From Marinobacter salicampi (GTDB lineage Bacteria; Pseudomonadota; Gammaproteobacteria; Pseudomonadales; Oleiphilaceae), in contig NZ_JAAMPF010000028.1 in assembly GCF_011074795.1 (NCBI RefSeq), forward strand, positions 1-34,681: a stretch of 34,681 nucleotides of DNA, in the 5' to 3' direction. The number at the start of each line of letters is the position of its first letter. Position 1 is the first letter of the stretch. Positions 7,738 to 15,389 of this stretch are shown in pieces. Made by a program: the position numbers and the translations under genes. Under the pieces are notes generated by a model that was given only the letters and a program-made list of their open reading frames with translations, did no database searches and had not been told where the DNA came from.

Positions 7738-7773
7738 TAGCCTTTTGAATCTATTGTAGCCTATTGTTTAAAA
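7738..7773 (+). promoter_or_regulatory. AT-rich direct repeats and possible promoter for the tns operon
   Basis: Between recombinase 2 and tnsA an AT-rich stretch holds TAGCCTTTTG (7738-7747) and TAGCCTATTG (7757-7766), 19 bp apart. Overlapping these is a possible sigma70 promoter: TTGAAT at 7745-7750, 17 bp, then TTAAAA at 7768-7773. Repeats inside a promoter suggest binding by a regulator, perhaps a transposon protein. No experimental or homologous support is available. Confidence 0.35.
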
Positions 7774-7798
7774 AGAAAATTTAACATGTTGGTATATT

Positions 7799-7888
7799 AT
7801 GAAAAAAAAAGAGAAAATCGAACATAATGGGCTCTATTTCGATGTGAAGGTTGGGAGCAAACTGAAGGCATGGAATCAAGAGGAGTGA
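7799..7888 (+). CDS. Possible 29-residue leader ORF ahead of tnsA
   Basis: An ATG at 7799 opens a 29-codon frame beginning MKKKEK and ending NQEE. Its last codons (GAGGAG TGA) form the Shine-Dalgarno sequence of tnsA, so ribosomes finishing this frame would unload at the tnsA start. A run of nine A follows the start codon. No clear Shine-Dalgarno precedes it, so it may not be translated, or may be a gene remnant. Confidence 0.3.
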   Translation: MKKKEKIEHNGLYFDVKVGSKLKAWNQEE

Positions 7889-7892
7889 GACC

Positions 7893-8564
7893 ATGCCGAA
7901 TTCGTCGCCAAACCAGTTTCCCTCTGTGCAGGGAGATACGCTCGAACCTCGCCAACGGGCAACCCGACAATCGATGCGTATCGCGACAGAGTTCTCCGTC
8001 CAGTGCATGCTCAAACATCCCCACCGCAGTGAATTTCACTGCCGCTCCGAGCACCTGTATGCAGGGCTGCTAGAGGGCAATCCTGCCGTAATTTCCTTTG
8101 TGCCCCAGCCGTTCACATTTGGGGTGGGTCGCTGCCGATACACCCCCGATTTTTTCGTTCAGGCCAAGGACCGGGCCTTTGTGGTTGAGGTGAAGCCGGA
8201 GGGTAAGGTGGACAACCGTTTAACAGAACCTGTTGCCCATTTTCTGCGACGTAACGGCATTGATTTTGATGTCGTTCACAATGCCGGAATTATCGAACGT
8301 GCAGTTGAAGCGGAGAATTGGCTCGAGATTGTGAGAGTGTTGCACGTTAACCGGGATCTACCAACAGAGTCGGTGGAGCGGCGCTTGTTGGAGGAGTTCT
8401 ACCAAGAACCCGAGCGAGCCCTCGCCGATGTTGTGAACTCTGGTGACCGAGCTGCGTCCTATGACCGTGAAATCGCGCTATTCCGGCTATTGCACCGAGG
8501 GTTACTTCGGGCCGAGCTTTCGGAACAGCCCCTTGATTTCACAACCGTGGTTCTCTTGTCATGA
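7893..8564 (+). CDS. tnsA: TnsA-type transposon endonuclease
   Basis: This 223-residue protein resembles Tn7 TnsA, the restriction-endonuclease-fold subunit that nicks the 5-prime ends of the transposon so that it leaves by cut-and-paste. The nuclease core is visible: Glu53 in RSEH, Asp86 in RYTPDFF, and Glu99 and Lys101 in VVEVKPEG, matching the E-D-ExK pattern. A helical C-terminal part (about 110-223) corresponds to the TnsC/TnsB-interacting region. GAGGAG lies about seven bases before the ATG. Its stop overlaps the tnsB start (ATGA), typical of stoichiometric co-expression. TnsA distinguishes Tn7-type elements from Tn5053/Tn402-type tni elements, which lack it. Confidence 0.9.
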   Translation: MPNSSPNQFPSVQGDTLEPRQRATRQSMRIATEFSVQCMLKHPHRSEFHCRSEHLYAGLLEGNPAVISFVPQPFTFGVGRCRYTPDFFVQAKDRAFVVEVKPEGKVDNRLTEPVAHFLRRNGIDFDVVHNAGIIERAVEAENWLEIVRVLHVNRDLPTESVERRLLEEFYQEPERALADVVNSGDRAASYDREIALFRLLHRGLLRAELSEQPLDFTTVVLLS

Positions 8565-10480
8565 GCTGGCGCGAAAGGCTTATCAATGAGCCCTCTCTCA
8601 AGGCCTTTTCCGAGTGGCCAGCTGTGGACTACAACCTGATTCCGCTGAAGAAGCGTCCTCTTTTCCTTCGCAATCAGCGTTTGGTATCGAAAGTCCTTTC
8701 AGGTACCACATTGGAGGCCGTGGCTCAGAGTGAAGGACTCAGTAAGGGGCGGGTGAGTCAAGTACTCGAGCGCTGCCTGGGTGGCAATCTGGATTCGCCG
8801 GCTCTCCTGACGGAGGGACTGATCCCGAGTGTTCAGGTTAACCCGCCGCAGCGCACGGCGCCTCTGCCTACCTTCCAATCGCCAGGCGCTTGCACTGGGG
8901 CTTTTGCGGCATTGCTAGCTCAAGTCCCGGAATTGAAAAAGGAACTGGACCGCGCTATTGAGGCAGATTTCAAACGGAAATCTGTGTCAGAGCGATTAAC
9001 TGCCGAGTCTCTTCACAACCGATTTGTTTTTAAACTCGCTGCTCTGAACTGGCCTCTGGACCGGTATCCATACACAACAGCTTCACGTGGCTACGAATCC
9101 GTTCGGCGTTATTGGGTGATCAAAAAACAGGAGCTCACTGCCGAACAGTATCAGCATCAAGAGGCTTCATCACAGGCGGCCGCATTACCGTTAACCCTGC
9201 GTGCGCTGGCAACTGTTCAGGTGGATGAGCATCTGATCGACGTCCATTCACGGATCTCGATCGAATTGGGAGGAGAACTTATTCATCTTCGTCTCGCGCG
9301 ATGCACCTTGCTCCTTGCGATCGATGTAGGCACACAGTGTGTGTTGGGTTTCCACCTGGTTCCTACCGCAGCACCAAATCAGCAGGATATGTTGGCGTTA
9401 ATTGAACGATGCGTGACCAAAAGACAGCCTCCAGCCCTCACCACGCCGCAATTTACCGCACCCAGTGGCCCTGCATTTCCGTCAGAGCTTGAGCCCTCTG
9501 TGGCGATCAGTTTAGGGACAGTGCTGTTGGACAATGCCTGGATACATCACAGTAATTCGGTGGTCGATTTTTTATCGGCGAAAATGGGCGCTGCGTTGCG
9601 CTTTGGCTACCCTGCCCTGCCAAAAACCCGGGCTCTGGTCGAGCGCGTGTTTCATTATTTGGAGCTCCGACTGGGTCATAGATTCGACTCAACCACCGGA
9701 TCCTCACCGACTGACCCAGCCAAAGAATCCAAAAAGAATGCGAAGAAGCCGCCGATGCTCAGTTTCCAGACGCTCGAGGAAGCGCTTTACCTCACGCTGT
9801 TTGAATTCAATCACCGGCCTCGACCTCACCTCGGTGGCTCCTCACCCATGGATTTGTTCCGGCATCAACTGCAGACGCAATGGATTCGGTACTTCGCTGA
9901 GGGACAGACCGCAGGCTTCAGGCCCTGGCTCTCTCAAAAAACCGTTCCGGTGCATCGTCCCAAACCAGGAAACGGAACGCCGTTTGTTATGTTTGAGTAT
10001 TGTCGGTATCGGGGGCCGGGACTCATCAAATTAACGTCTCTCAAATCACAAGTTGTTATTGAATATGACCGGCGGGATATTCGAAGGATACGAGCAAAGA
10101 CGCTAAAGGGAGAGGATCTGGGGGAACTGCGTGCGCCCCAGAGTTGGCAGAGGTTCGCCCATTCCGTCTCCACTCGACGCATGCTATTCAAAAACCAAAG
10201 GGCACATCGGGCAGATCAGCACGATCCGGTCACCGGTTGGTTTTCGGATCTTCTGGAAAAGCGTGATCAGCCAAAAATTGCTTCTCAAATTCTTCGGATC
10301 TATCAGGAAATCTCTGCAGCTGGCCGGATGGGCCTGGCTTTCGGAGAAGACCAAACCCGCGAAGAATGTTGGCAGCACAATGCCGCAACGGAGCGGAGTT
10401 TGACTCGAAATACTACCGCTGAACAACAGTATTCGTGGTCTCCAATCAGGACGCCCCTCAAGAGGGAAAGCGAGCCATGA
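8561..10480 (+). CDS. tnsB: TnsB-type DDE transposase
   Basis: A 639-residue retroviral-integrase-fold transposase that binds the transposon ends and joins them to target DNA. The N-terminal part has helix-turn-helix-like sequence (TLEAVAQSEGLSKGRVSQVL at 50-69). The catalytic core shows Asp222 (VQVDEHL), Asp324 (LLDNAWIHHSN) and a glutamate at 361 (LVERVFHYLE), as expected for DDE enzymes of the TnsB/TniA group. A linker rich in Lys/Pro (about 378-392) precedes a beta-rich C-terminal region. It begins within the tnsA stop codon and its own stop overlaps the tnsC start by ATGA. The 17-bp repeats at 14154-14285 are its likely binding sites. Confidence 0.92.
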   Translation: MSWRERLINEPSLKAFSEWPAVDYNLIPLKKRPLFLRNQRLVSKVLSGTTLEAVAQSEGLSKGRVSQVLERCLGGNLDSPALLTEGLIPSVQVNPPQRTAPLPTFQSPGACTGAFAALLAQVPELKKELDRAIEADFKRKSVSERLTAESLHNRFVFKLAALNWPLDRYPYTTASRGYESVRRYWVIKKQELTAEQYQHQEASSQAAALPLTLRALATVQVDEHLIDVHSRISIELGGELIHLRLARCTLLLAIDVGTQCVLGFHLVPTAAPNQQDMLALIERCVTKRQPPALTTPQFTAPSGPAFPSELEPSVAISLGTVLLDNAWIHHSNSVVDFLSAKMGAALRFGYPALPKTRALVERVFHYLELRLGHRFDSTTGSSPTDPAKESKKNAKKPPMLSFQTLEEALYLTLFEFNHRPRPHLGGSSPMDLFRHQLQTQWIRYFAEGQTAGFRPWLSQKTVPVHRPKPGNGTPFVMFEYCRYRGPGLIKLTSLKSQVVIEYDRRDIRRIRAKTLKGEDLGELRAPQSWQRFAHSVSTRRMLFKNQRAHRADQHDPVTGWFSDLLEKRDQPKIASQILRIYQEISAAGRMGLAFGEDQTREECWQHNAATERSLTRNTTAEQQYSWSPIRTPLKRESEP

Positions 10481-11427
10481 AACCAGTATCAGAGCGGGAA
10501 CAAGACCATCCCTTATTGCACCCGTGGACGGTGGTATTGGACACACCTGCGATGGCTCAACTCCGCGAGGATCTGACTCAATGGGTTTGGACGGGCATAC
10601 CCGGAGCCGCGGTTGCTGGTCCCTCGAGAGTAGGAAAAACCACAGCCATCGAAAAAGTGTGCAATGACTTGGTAGATCGCAACGGGCGCCAGATTCCCGT
10701 ATTTCAAGTCAATATACCCTTGCGAGATCAGTCGACGGTCGTTTCGGTCTATCGGCAGCTATGTTGGAGCGCCGGCCTAACCGTGCTGAGTCGCGACACA
10801 GCGGATCAAATGGCGGATCGCTTCATTCACTTTATTGCAGATCAGATGTCTGAAGCCGGCGTTGTCCAGGCCTTGCTGGTCGTAGACGAGTGCCAGAGAC
10901 TCTCGCCCCGTCAGTTCAATGTCTTTGCCGAACTCTATGATCGGTTAAGGTCTATACAGCGAGCATTGCTCGTGGTTTTTGTGGGCAATGACGCAGAAAC
11001 CTGGTCACTGATCGACAGCATGGATCCCGTATTTTTTGCACACCTCCACGGCCGCTTCTTCCGGGTCCGTCGGGTCTACCGGGGCATCGCCTCGGCTGAG
11101 GAGATCAAATATTGCCTGGCACAATATGATCGATTACGTCATCCGCCAAAAACGGGGCGCACCTTTGTCGCACAATACCTTCCCGAAGCGGTGAACTCAG
11201 GCTTCCGGCTCGCTTCTGCGGCCGGACTGTTCTGGCGGGCTTTTCGGAGCTTCCAGAAGGAACACAAATTGGACTCCTGGGGGATGCAATCCTTTTCTAT
11301 CACCACCAATACGCTGCTAACTGATTTTCTGCCACGCTACGGTACCGATGCGCTGGATGACGATATGGTCGAACAAGCACTCCGCATGTCCGGATTGGTT
11401 CCGACACTAGTAAAACCGTTCCGCTGA
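10477..11427 (+). CDS. tnsC: TnsC-type AAA+ ATPase transposition regulator
   Basis: A 316-residue AAA+ ATPase of the TnsC/TniB group, which forms filaments on target DNA and links the targeting protein to the transposase. Walker A is GPSRVGKTT at 48-56 and Walker B is LLVVDE at 133-138. A downstream Asn (FVGND) fits sensor 1. The ATG at 10477 overlaps the tnsB stop (ATGA) and is chosen over an earlier in-frame start inside tnsB. The C-terminal section is helical and ends just before tniQ, nine bases away. No immunity protein or extra regulator is seen. Confidence 0.9.
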   Translation: MKPVSEREQDHPLLHPWTVVLDTPAMAQLREDLTQWVWTGIPGAAVAGPSRVGKTTAIEKVCNDLVDRNGRQIPVFQVNIPLRDQSTVVSVYRQLCWSAGLTVLSRDTADQMADRFIHFIADQMSEAGVVQALLVVDECQRLSPRQFNVFAELYDRLRSIQRALLVVFVGNDAETWSLIDSMDPVFFAHLHGRFFRVRRVYRGIASAEEIKYCLAQYDRLRHPPKTGRTFVAQYLPEAVNSGFRLASAAGLFWRAFRSFQKEHKLDSWGMQSFSITTNTLLTDFLPRYGTDALDDDMVEQALRMSGLVPTLVKPFR

Positions 11428-11435
11428 GAACAAGG

Positions 11436-12983
11436 ATGGTCTTTCATGCAGTGCCCAGCGTTAATTCCGGTCGATGGATGGGACGTCCCGGACAAAGCGC
11501 CTATGCGACAGCTCGCCAGCTCTTGGTGGCTAATCCGGGAATGTCCCCTCTACGCCTCCGTAAAGAACTTGGATCTACGTTCCCGACGCCCAAGGCCATT
11601 GAAAGCAACCTTGTTCGACAATGCCCTTCTTGTGCATGGCATTTATACCATTCAGACCTATTTCGATTCGATTGGGTACGCCGGTGCCCCGCTCACGGTA
11701 ATCCTATCGTCTCTATGTGCCCGAAGTGCCAACGCCCCTGGCCTGACATTTATTCGCTGACCTTTGATTCGTGCGATGTGTGCGGCTTACCGAGCGTTAC
11801 AGAGCTTCCCGGGCGAGTTCAGCCTGAAGCTGTCTTAGCTCCGTTTACGAGGCTCTGGGACTTTGTACACGCAGAGGCACCGGAATTGGATTTAGCTAAG
11901 TCGTGGGGTTGGGCAGATGAGATGGACGCATTGTATTGGCAAAACATGGAGAGCCAAGTCTGTTGGCAGCCGGTCTCCCATCAGTCTCGATGGTTCCCTT
12001 CCTTTCAAAGCCATTGGCACCCGGAGTTTTCTGCATCTGAGCTGCATTCGCTGGGCGTGGATCTGGTTGATTTGCCAATGCAGCACCTCATTGCTCAAGT
12101 ACGACCTTGGAGTATTCCTAAAATTTCTGAGCGAACCTGGTGGCGCCACAACGGAAACAGAGAAACGCTCATTCGCTTTCCGATGCCGTCCAGGCTCGCT
12201 CTCATTGCGAAGACGGGTCAGGATATCGCTAACTGGGTCGATCAGCATGTTCCGAAAGCACATGCACTGCGGGTAGGCTTTTGCGGGAATTCACTTGAGG
12301 GGTATTTAAAGAACTGGACCATACCCTGCCCCTTTTGCCTCGCCTTTAGCATGTGGTGGTGTATCGTTACTCAGCGCTATTTCAATCCCAAGCGGGCGGT
12401 TAGATCGGCGCACTTTATGTTTACAAAAAGCGTTGGTTATCGGACGTGGTCAGCTCTCACAGAGCGCGTACTCCTATACATTTGTGATCGAGAAAATCCT
12501 AGTTTTCACGACAGGTACTACCGCCCAGACCTCTGGTTTCAGCGCTGGTTCTACCAAAGAAGTCTCCAACTCATTTTTTGTGAGCTGTTCGAATTGGCTT
12601 CATTTTTGGTCCATAGATATTCGGAATGTCGACTCAAGAAGAACCCAATAGCCTGGGATCACCGCAATCACTACAAGAGGGCGTGGAAGTCCAGTGCTAT
12701 GATCGCCGGGGGCTTTGAAAAGGATCGGATAAACGTTTGGTGCACTAATGAGAACCCGTTAGACAACTTGCAACCCGGGTTTCCTGAGGCTACCCATTAT
12801 CTCCACCAGGATGGCCTCGCGGGGGATGCATTTTTACGGGATGTTGATTGGGATCCGGATAATATGGCCGTTTGGAGCGCTGACAGTTTTCCTGAAGTCT
12901 TTGAGAAGACGGCACTGGATCTACATGAGTGGGGTTGGAATAGCCCTTGGTCTCGTCAGAAGTGGTACCGATTAGAGAACTAA
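11436..12983 (+). CDS. tniQ: TniQ/TnsD-family zinc-finger target-selection protein
   Basis: A 515-residue protein whose N-terminal third matches the TniQ zinc-ribbon layout: CPSC (63-66), CPAH (84-87) separated by the hallmark YHSDLFRFDW, then CPKC (95-98) and CDVC (113-116). TniQ proteins choose the target site and recruit TnsC. The usual TniQ start (aromatic/proline stretch with an ESLxSWL-like helix) is not evident, so the N-terminus may be diverged. The rest (120-515) is rich in Trp, Arg and aromatic residues, fits the long DNA-binding C-terminus of TnsD-like proteins, and suggests recognition of a fixed attachment site. It ends at 12983, overlapping by 4 bp the end of the convergent HipS-like gene. 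Confidence 0.8.
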   Translation: MVFHAVPSVNSGRWMGRPGQSAYATARQLLVANPGMSPLRLRKELGSTFPTPKAIESNLVRQCPSCAWHLYHSDLFRFDWVRRCPAHGNPIVSMCPKCQRPWPDIYSLTFDSCDVCGLPSVTELPGRVQPEAVLAPFTRLWDFVHAEAPELDLAKSWGWADEMDALYWQNMESQVCWQPVSHQSRWFPSFQSHWHPEFSASELHSLGVDLVDLPMQHLIAQVRPWSIPKISERTWWRHNGNRETLIRFPMPSRLALIAKTGQDIANWVDQHVPKAHALRVGFCGNSLEGYLKNWTIPCPFCLAFSMWWCIVTQRYFNPKRAVRSAHFMFTKSVGYRTWSALTERVLLYICDRENPSFHDRYYRPDLWFQRWFYQRSLQLIFCELFELASFLVHRYSECRLKKNPIAWDHRNHYKRAWKSSAMIAGGFEKDRINVWCTNENPLDNLQPGFPEATHYLHQDGLAGDAFLRDVDWDPDNMAVWSADSFPEVFEKTALDLHEWGWNSPWSRQKWYRLEN

Positions 12984-13342
12984 CCCAGCCTACTCACCGA
13001 CTTTGCCAAGTCTCCTTCCTCTGGATAAATGGTCACTGCACCAGCCAGGTCAGAACCATTCAATACCAGAAGCGTAAATTCGTCAGCAGGGTCTATTTTC
13101 TGCTCGAAGGATTGAATCCGACGCAGCCATCCTTCACTGCAAAGACCGGAAAAATACGCTGGCAACCCTCTGCTGGCGTAGGTTTCCTCTCTTAGGGGCA
13201 AGCTTAAACTCAGTGCAGGTCCTCCCAGATTTAGGTATTCGTGATCATAAGAAAAAACCACGCTTTCATCATGCCCTCGCACAAGTGATCCAGCACGTCT
13301 GCCATGAAGATATACAACTGCACAATACGGTCTTGGAGCCAT
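12980..13342 (-). CDS. Stand-alone HipA N-terminal-domain (HipS-like) protein
   Basis: A 120-residue protein matching only the N-terminal subdomain of HipA kinases: AVVYLHGRRAGSL, then SLSLPLREETY, LPAYFSGLCSEGWLRR, DEFTLLVLNGSDLAGAVTI-PE. In HipA this part precedes the kinase; in the three-gene HipBST systems it is a separate protein, HipS, that acts as the antitoxin. The ATG at 13342 is preferred to one at 13381 because GAGGG lies about seven bases upstream. No kinase (HipT/HipA C-terminus) follows: the gene runs directly into the end of tniQ. It is therefore either an orphan antitoxin or the remnant of a hip operon cut by rearrangement at the transposon. Confidence 0.8.
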   Translation of the reverse strand: MAPRPYCAVVYLHGRRAGSLVRGHDESVVFSYDHEYLNLGGPALSLSLPLREETYASRGLPAYFSGLCSEGWLRRIQSFEQKIDPADEFTLLVLNGSDLAGAVTIYPEEGDLAKSVSRLG

Positions 13343-13506
13343 GATGCGCCCTCGAGCAGCGACTGATAAAAGTTCTTTCATTTACGCTTTGTAGAACGCC
13401 GACATCGTGACTTAATGCATTACAGCGAATCGGCCTTCAAGTGAAAAGCGATACTCAAGAAGTATAGCTTTCTATTCGCATCAGGTACCCAATCAGCCGA
13501 ACTTCC

Positions 13507-13908
13507 CTAAGATAAAATGCTCTGGATAGCCCACTGATATGCTGGATCGTCTCGACCGAGCGGTTGAGCTTGTGCGTCGTAGTACTGGCGAGTCAGGCGC
13601 AGCCCCTCCTTTCCGCTCAGCATTAGGTCCATCGCTGAACGGCCACTAAAAGGGGGCGAAGCATTCGGGAGCCGAAGATGACGCTTTGCGCGAGCTGGAT
13701 CCGACATCAATATCCAAACGGCTATCAGAATGCCAAGGACATAACTGAGCTTGATCTCATCAACTTCAAGTGAACCTTCAGCATTAGCGGTGCGCTCAAC
13801 TGAATTGCGGTCAGTATTGGATGCTAGGTGGAACAAAGCAATTCGTTCACGCTCGTTAAGCTCAAGTTTCTCGACGATGTGCTGCACCAAAGCCAGGTGA
13901 TTTTTCAT
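13507..13908 (-). CDS. Orphan MbcA/ParS/Xre-type antitoxin
   Basis: A roughly 133-residue protein whose C-terminal half matches the toxin-binding domain of MbcA/ParS/Xre antitoxins (DUF2384): a helix LSYVLGILIAVWILMSDP, ARAKRHLRLPNASPPFSGRSAMDLML, then GLRLTRQYYDAQ. Such proteins normally pair with a RES-domain NAD-degrading toxin encoded just downstream, but none is present; the next gene is the HipS-like protein 164 bp on. The start at 13908 has GAGGA nine bases upstream; an ATG at 13917 is also possible, and 13944 less so. The N-terminal half is helical and may bind DNA. The missing toxin suggests decay or an anti-addiction role. Confidence 0.8.
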   Translation of the reverse strand: MKNHLALVQHIVEKLELNERERIALFHLASNTDRNSVERTANAEGSLEVDEIKLSYVLGILIAVWILMSDPARAKRHLRLPNASPPFSGRSAMDLMLSGKEGLRLTRQYYDAQAQPLGRDDPAYQWAIQSILS

Positions 13909-13930
13909 ATTTTCCATTCCTCGGCCCTCT

Positions 13931-13995
13931 TGACCTGCCCCCAATCATATTAACCTGCGAAGTGTTTAGGGGGTTCCGTGACCTGCCCCCAATCA
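13931..13995. repeat. Pair of 17-bp direct repeats
   Basis: TGACCTGCCCCCAATCA occurs at 13931-13947 and again at 13979-13995, a period of 48 bp. A partly similar TGACCCCAATTT lies near 14096. They sit upstream of the MbcA-like gene and could be operators for it, or leftover ends of insertion sequences; no transposase remains. From here to 14395 there is no convincing gene apart from the transposon-end repeats described separately. Confidence 0.5.
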
Positions 13996-14153
13996 CTGAA
14001 CCGCTCACTGCTTAGTGATGTTGTTTTTTCGTCCCTGTAATCCCTGATCCTGAGTTGAGTCCAGCCAGTCTTGGTAAGCCCAGCGCCTTGACTCTGACCC
14101 CAATTTAGGTCCGGCCAGAGTTTAAAAATGCGGCTCCCGAGTTGGACGACGAA

Positions 14154-14285
14154 TTTAGCACTTTGTGTGGAAAATTAAAGCGGCTGATTATTCTAGAATC
14201 TACTTTAAGTTTGTTTAGCACTTTGTGTGGAAATAGGTCGCTAAGCTCCTGATATATGGTTAGGCAGGTTTAGTACTTTGTGTGG
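14154..14285 (+). repeat. Three TnsB-binding-site-like repeats at a Tn7-like transposon end
   Basis: TTTAGCACTTTGTGTGG occurs at 14154-14170 and 14214-14230, with a one-base variant (TTTAGTACTTTGTGTGG) at 14269-14285. All are in the same orientation, spaced 60 and 55 bp apart. Read on the other strand (ACACAAAGTGCTAAA) they resemble the Tn7 TnsB-site pattern of ACAA-AAAGT-CTTAAAC. Three well-separated sites is the arrangement of the Tn7 left end. The element end should lie a few bases beyond 14285; the exact terminal bases are unclear because no TGT/ACA terminus is obvious. The matching other end was not found in this window. Confidence 0.65.
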
Positions 14286-14395
14286 TCGTCCACCGCTCCA
14301 TATTTGTCTGTATCAGTGAAGCCCATGCAATACGCTGCTCCGTGCTATCGGCTCAGTGTGGCAGAAGGCCAACTTCAGCGAGCGAGGATACGACT

Positions 14396-14542
14396 ATGAA
14401 AACCTGGACTACAACCATAACGTTTCTGGTACTTATGATGGCTGGTGGTACAGCCTATTCGGAAGGAATCAGTAATGACGACATTCGGTGCGACAGAAGT
14501 CCCCATTGCCTGATAGATCATCAGGACGACAGCTCCTTCTGA
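14396..14542 (+). CDS. Small predicted secreted peptide
   Basis: A 48-residue frame starting MKTWTTTITFLVLMMAGG, a short signal-peptide-like N-terminus (Lys, then a hydrophobic core) with a plausible cleavage after TAYSEG or similar. The remainder is small, acidic and holds two cysteines (RCDRSPHCL). GAGG lies about eleven bases before the ATG, and the gene is followed within 20 bp by a strong hairpin, supporting a real transcription unit. Position beside a copper operon invites a periplasmic metal-related role, but there is no recognisable domain. Confidence 0.5.
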   Translation: MKTWTTTITFLVLMMAGGTAYSEGISNDDIRCDRSPHCLIDHQDDSSF

Positions 14543-14554
14543 TACTTTGGAGCT

Positions 14555-14600
14555 TACCCCACGCCTTCCGGCTTTCTGCGATGCTTGCGGGCGTGGGGTA
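14555..14600. terminator. Strong hairpin, probable transcription terminator
   Basis: TACCCCACGCC at 14555-14565 is perfectly complementary to GGCGTGGGGTA at 14590-14600, with a 24-base loop. It lies between the end of the small peptide gene and the convergent copper operon end; T-rich sequence follows at 14601-14623. Most likely it stops transcription from one or both sides. The long loop is unusual for an intrinsic terminator. Confidence 0.6.
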
Positions 14601-14645
14601 TATTATTCTGGTTATCTTTTTCTAAGGGCTCGTCACAAAGCCATC

Positions 14646-15104
14646 CTACACGTCGTCCATTCTCCCTATTTGTCGGGCCAGGCGCATGGACTCGTGGGTC
14701 TCCATTTCCAATAATGATTCAAACAGCTCCCTTGCTTCAGGGATTTCAGCTTTAGACGCCAGGGTTCTATACAGATCCGTGACCTGATCATGGAAATCCA
14801 TGACCTCCCGGTATATTCCCTGAAAGTCCAAATCGGCGTAATGTCCGTCGCAGGTTCGATGGGTCTGAATTGGATTATGATGAAGATAATCATAAACCCT
14901 TGTTTCGAGAGTGTTTTTCTCACTTTGCCGTTTAAAGCCGTCAACTATGCGAACCAGCTCTTCTTCGTGGGAAGACAGGTAAGTCAGCAATGCGCTCGCA
15001 CGCTCCTCTTCATTTCGGCTGGCACAATGGGCAAGACACCGGGCCAGCTCCTGGTGCAGGTTGCGGGTCCAGTCGATCAGCTCGCCGAAAGTTCTGATGT
15101 CCAT
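14646..15104 (-). CDS. Helical-bundle (ferritin-like) protein downstream of copA
   Basis: A 152-residue all-helical protein rich in Glu, His and Leu with no signal peptide. Segments such as TYLSSHEEELVRIV and LFESLLEMETHESMRLARQ suggest a four-helix ferritin-like bundle, but I cannot define a full di-metal site. AGGAG lies nine bases before the ATG, and the gene follows the DUF2933 gene by six bases, so it is the third gene of the copper operon. It may bind metal or respond to copper or oxidative stress; this is inference from context. Confidence 0.7.
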   Translation of the reverse strand: MDIRTFGELIDWTRNLHQELARCLAHCASRNEEERASALLTYLSSHEEELVRIVDGFKRQSEKNTLETRVYDYLHHNPIQTHRTCDGHYADLDFQGIYREVMDFHDQVTDLYRTLASKAEIPEARELFESLLEMETHESMRLARQIGRMDDV

Positions 15105-15110
15105 CGGGTT

Positions 15111-15389
15111 TCACTCCTGTCGCGTTCGATGTTGAGAGCCGCTTCCGGCCCTGGGTCTGGTCGATTCACGTCTTTGTTCGCGGCGGTCTTTGCTAGCCGC
15201 CGACTCTTCGTGGGAATCAAGTGCTTTGCCGTGCCGTCTATGCATAAACACGTGCATTAATGGACAAGCCAGAAGAATCAGCCATGGCAAGCTGCCCATA
15301 ATGCGGGAACTGTGGTCCTCCCACAGAAAGAACAGCATCACTGTGAGCATGGCAAGAACGGAGATGCACGACCTGGTGAAATGTTTCAT
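15111..15389 (-). CDS. DUF2933 family small membrane protein
   Basis: A 92-residue protein with two hydrophobic segments (TRSCISVLAMLTVMLFFL and PWLILLACPLMHVFM) and the DUF2933 signature CPLMHVFMHRRHG, rich in Cys, Met and His that could bind copper. The C-terminal tail is charged and disordered-looking. The ATG overlaps the copA stop (ATGA), indicating translational coupling; longer upstream in-frame starts lie within copA and are rejected. DUF2933 genes often sit beside copper-resistance genes; the molecular role is unknown. Confidence 0.85.
   Translation of the reverse strand: MKHFTRSCISVLAMLTVMLFFLWEDHSSRIMGSLPWLILLACPLMHVFMHRRHGKALDSHEESAASKDRREQRRESTRPRAGSGSQHRTRQE

Noticed and set aside
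11446..11760. Alternative frame over the start of tniQ
   Set aside because: It lacks the zinc-finger continuity; the CPSC motifs lie in the frame starting at 11436, and the alternative ends without a recognisable domain.
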